Source: SZAS-79 sp038319115 (GTDB taxonomy: Bacteria; Pseudomonadota; Gammaproteobacteria; Burkholderiales; SG8-39). Taken from it: 16,290 bases of DNA. Shown in pieces: positions 14,574-16,290 of the stretch. The DNA is taken from positions 1 through 16,290 of the forward strand of contig JBBQCV010000070.1 in assembly GCA_038319115.1 (NCBI GenBank). Reading direction: 5' to 3'. Made by a program: the position numbers and the translations under genes. Below the pieces are notes generated by a model. It saw nothing but the letters and a program-made list of their open reading frames with translations. It was not told the DNA's origin and made no database searches. Position 1 is the first letter of the stretch; each line of letters begins with the position of its first letter.

Positions 14574-16220
14574 ATGACGCGCGAATCCATGGAGTACGAC
14601 GTTGTCGTGGTCGGCGGCGGTCCCGCCGGCCTCGCCGCCGCGATCCGCCTCAAGCAACTCGCTGCAGAGCGTGGCACTGACGTCGGCGTATGCGTGCTCG
14701 AGAAGGGCTCCGAGATCGGCGCGCACATCCTGTCGGGGGCCGTAATGGACCCGCGCGCGCTGAACGAGTTGCTGCCCGAGTGGGAAAAGCTCGGTGCCCC
14801 GCTCAACACACCGGTGACCGAGGACCGGTTCCTGTTCCTCACCGAGACCGGCGCCATGAAGACGCCCGGCTGGTTGCTGCCGGCGTGCTTCCAGAACCAC
14901 GGCAATTATGTCGTGAGCCTGGGCAACGTGACGCGCTGGCTCGGCCAGCAGGCCGAGGCGCTCGGCGTGGAAATCTTCCCGGGCTTTGCCGCAGCCGAGG
15001 TGCTCTACCACGAGGACGGCTCGGTCAAGGGGGTGGCCACCGGTGACCTCGGCATCGGGCGCGACGGCAAGAAGACCGATGCGTTCCAGGAAGGCATGGA
15101 ACTGCACGCCAAGTACACGTTTTTTGCCGAGGGCTGCCGTGGCAACCTCGGCCGCCAACTCGAAGCGAAGTTCGCCCTGCGCAAGGACGCCGATCCGCAG
15201 GTCTACGGCCTGGGCCTGAAGGAGCTGTGGGAGATCAAGCCCGACCAGCACAAGCCCGGGCTGGTGGTGCACACCGCGGGCTGGCCGCTGGACACGAAGA
15301 CCTACGGCGGCTCGTTCCTGTATCACCTGGACAACCACCAAGTGGCGGTGGGGTTCGTGGTCGGGCTGGGCTACACCAATCCTTATCTCGCGCCTTACGA
15401 GGAATTCCAGCGCTACAAGACCCACCCTTCCATCCGCGGGTTCTTCGAAGGTGGCAAGCGCATCGCTTACGGGGCGCGCGCACTCACCGCGGGCGGGCTG
15501 CAGGCGCTGCCCAAGCTGACTTTTCCCGGCGGCGTGCTGATCGGCGACGAAGCGGGCTTCCTCAACGCCTCGCGCATCAAGGGCAGCCACTGCGCGATCA
15601 AGTCCGGCAAGATGGCCGCCGAGGCTGCTTTCGATGCGCTCGCCGCCGGCCGCTCCAAAGACGAGCTGGTGGCCTACCCGGAAGCATTCCGCAGTTCGTG
15701 GCTGTTCGACGAGCTGTACCGGGCGCGCAACTTCAAACCATGGATGTCCAAGGGCCTGTACATGGGCACGATGATGGTGGGCATCGACCAGGTCGTGTTC
15801 GGCGGCAAGGCGCCGTGGACCCTGCACCACGACCACGCGGACAACGAAACGCTGCAAAAGAAGACCGAAGCCACGCCGATCAAGTATCCCAAGCCTGACG
15901 GTGTGCTTACATTCGACCGCCTGTCCTCGGTGTTCATCTCCAACACCAACCACAACGAAGACCAGCCGATCCACCTCACGCTCAAGAACCCGGCCGTGCC
16001 GGTCGAGGTGAACCTCGAACTGTACGACGCGCCCGAGCAGCGCTACTGCCCGGCTGGCGTGTACGAGATCATGCGCGACGACGACGGCGCCAACCCGCGC
16101 CTGCAGATCAACGCGCAGAACTGCGTGCACTGCAAGACCTGCGACATCAAGGACCCGACGCAGAACATCGTGTGGGTCGCCCCCGAGGGCGGCGGGGGCC
16201 AGAACTACCCCACCATGTAG
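14574..16220 (+). CDS. Electron transfer flavoprotein-ubiquinone oxidoreductase
   Basis: This membrane-associated FAD and 4Fe-4S enzyme takes electrons from reduced ETF, loaded by acyl-CoA and amino-acid dehydrogenases, and passes them to ubiquinone. The 548-residue length fits the bacterial family (about 545-560). The FAD Rossmann motif VVVVGGGPAGLAAAIRLKQL is at residues 10-29, then EKGSEIGAHILSGAVMDP (43-60). The conserved KELWEI and GWPLDTKTYGGSFLYH segments are at about 216-251, and the second FAD contact GGVLIGDEAGFLN at 319-331. The C-terminal ferredoxin-like domain carries the cluster ligands Cys492, Cys517, Cys520 and Cys523 (NCVHCKTCDIKDP). The ATG at 14574 is chosen for its place after a TATAAT; an ATG at 14589 would shorten it by five residues. 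The frame is open far upstream, antisense to scoA, but that extension is not part of the gene. The etfAB genes are not in view. Confidence 0.96.
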   Translation: MTRESMEYDVVVVGGGPAGLAAAIRLKQLAAERGTDVGVCVLEKGSEIGAHILSGAVMDPRALNELLPEWEKLGAPLNTPVTEDRFLFLTETGAMKTPGWLLPACFQNHGNYVVSLGNVTRWLGQQAEALGVEIFPGFAAAEVLYHEDGSVKGVATGDLGIGRDGKKTDAFQEGMELHAKYTFFAEGCRGNLGRQLEAKFALRKDADPQVYGLGLKELWEIKPDQHKPGLVVHTAGWPLDTKTYGGSFLYHLDNHQVAVGFVVGLGYTNPYLAPYEEFQRYKTHPSIRGFFEGGKRIAYGARALTAGGLQALPKLTFPGGVLIGDEAGFLNASRIKGSHCAIKSGKMAAEAAFDALAAGRSKDELVAYPEAFRSSWLFDELYRARNFKPWMSKGLYMGTMMVGIDQVVFGGKAPWTLHHDHADNETLQKKTEATPIKYPKPDGVLTFDRLSSVFISNTNHNEDQPIHLTLKNPAVPVEVNLELYDAPEQRYCPAGVYEIMRDDDGANPRLQINAQNCVHCKTCDIKDPTQNIVWVAPEGGGGQNYPTM

Positions 16221-16268
16221 CCGGCCCCGGGGGCGACCCCGTGTGGCAGTCCCGGCGAGGAGACTGGC

Positions 16269-16290
16269 ATGCGCAGCGAAACCCAAGGCA
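16269..16290 (+). CDS. Start of an unidentified gene (cut by window end)
   Basis: An ATG at 16269 preceded by a strong ribosome site, GAGGAG (16257-16262), 6 nt upstream. Only seven codons (MRSETQG) are visible, so no function can be given. It begins 48 bp after the ETF-QO stop on the same strand and is probably in its operon. Confidence 0.5.

Noticed and set aside
16221..16268. Intrinsic terminator after the ETF-QO gene (CGGGG with CCCCG)
   Set aside because: The stem is short, no T-run follows, and a well-placed ribosome site and start codon come directly after it.
14502..16286. A 594-codon minus-strand frame opposite the ETF-QO gene
   Set aside because: It is antisense to a secure gene, Val/His/Ala-biased, and has no domain signature.

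Overview
The window is GC-rich, gene-dense bacterial chromosome with no tRNA, rRNA, CRISPR array, insertion sequence or phage gene that I could recognise. It most likely comes from a betaproteobacterium (Burkholderiales or a relative). The reasons are a GreB with the acidic N-terminal extension I associate with that group, a class II ribonucleotide reductase with TSCPD-type modules, an HlyD/ABC secretion pair of the Burkholderiales type, and a HutF-type histidine pathway. This assignment comes from recognising protein sequences, not from a search. The longest stretch without a confident gene is 243 bp (14331-14573).

Left part (1-6026): greB (minus strand, cut by the window start) is divergent from a two-gene plus-strand unit. 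That unit encodes a small membrane protein with C-terminal ankyrin repeats and a secreted PQQ-type sorbosone/glucose dehydrogenase-like protein. Next come nrdJ, the B12-dependent ribonucleotide reductase, and a YHS-domain lipoprotein. nrdJ has a LexA-box-like palindrome directly before its start codon.

Middle part (6027-10300): a minus-strand cluster encodes an orphan LuxR-type response regulator, a type I secretion ABC transporter with a degenerate C39 domain, and an HlyD-family adaptor. It converges on the YHS gene across an AT-rich spacer of nested inverted repeats. No substrate, outer-membrane TolC partner or sensor kinase is in view.

Right part (10368-16290): two histidine-degradation genes, hutI (minus) and hutF (plus), are divergent with only 22 bp between start codons. 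hutF runs 8 bp into the convergent scoAB operon (3-oxoacid CoA-transferase). scoA is divergent from the gene for electron-transfer-flavoprotein:ubiquinone oxidoreductase. A further gene starts just before the window ends. HutI, HutF, ScoAB and ETF-QO all belong to amino-acid, ketone-body or fatty-acid catabolism feeding central metabolism and the quinone pool.

Nothing here is a clearly new system. The best unexplained pattern is in translation signals. Three genes that begin their own transcription unit (greB, hutI, ETF-QO) lack a Shine-Dalgarno sequence and have a -10-like hexamer exactly 6 nt before the ATG, as expected for leaderless mRNAs. The ankyrin gene, scoA, the response regulator gene and most of the downstream genes have clear Shine-Dalgarno sites. 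The LexA-like site at nrdJ is the other regulatory lead.
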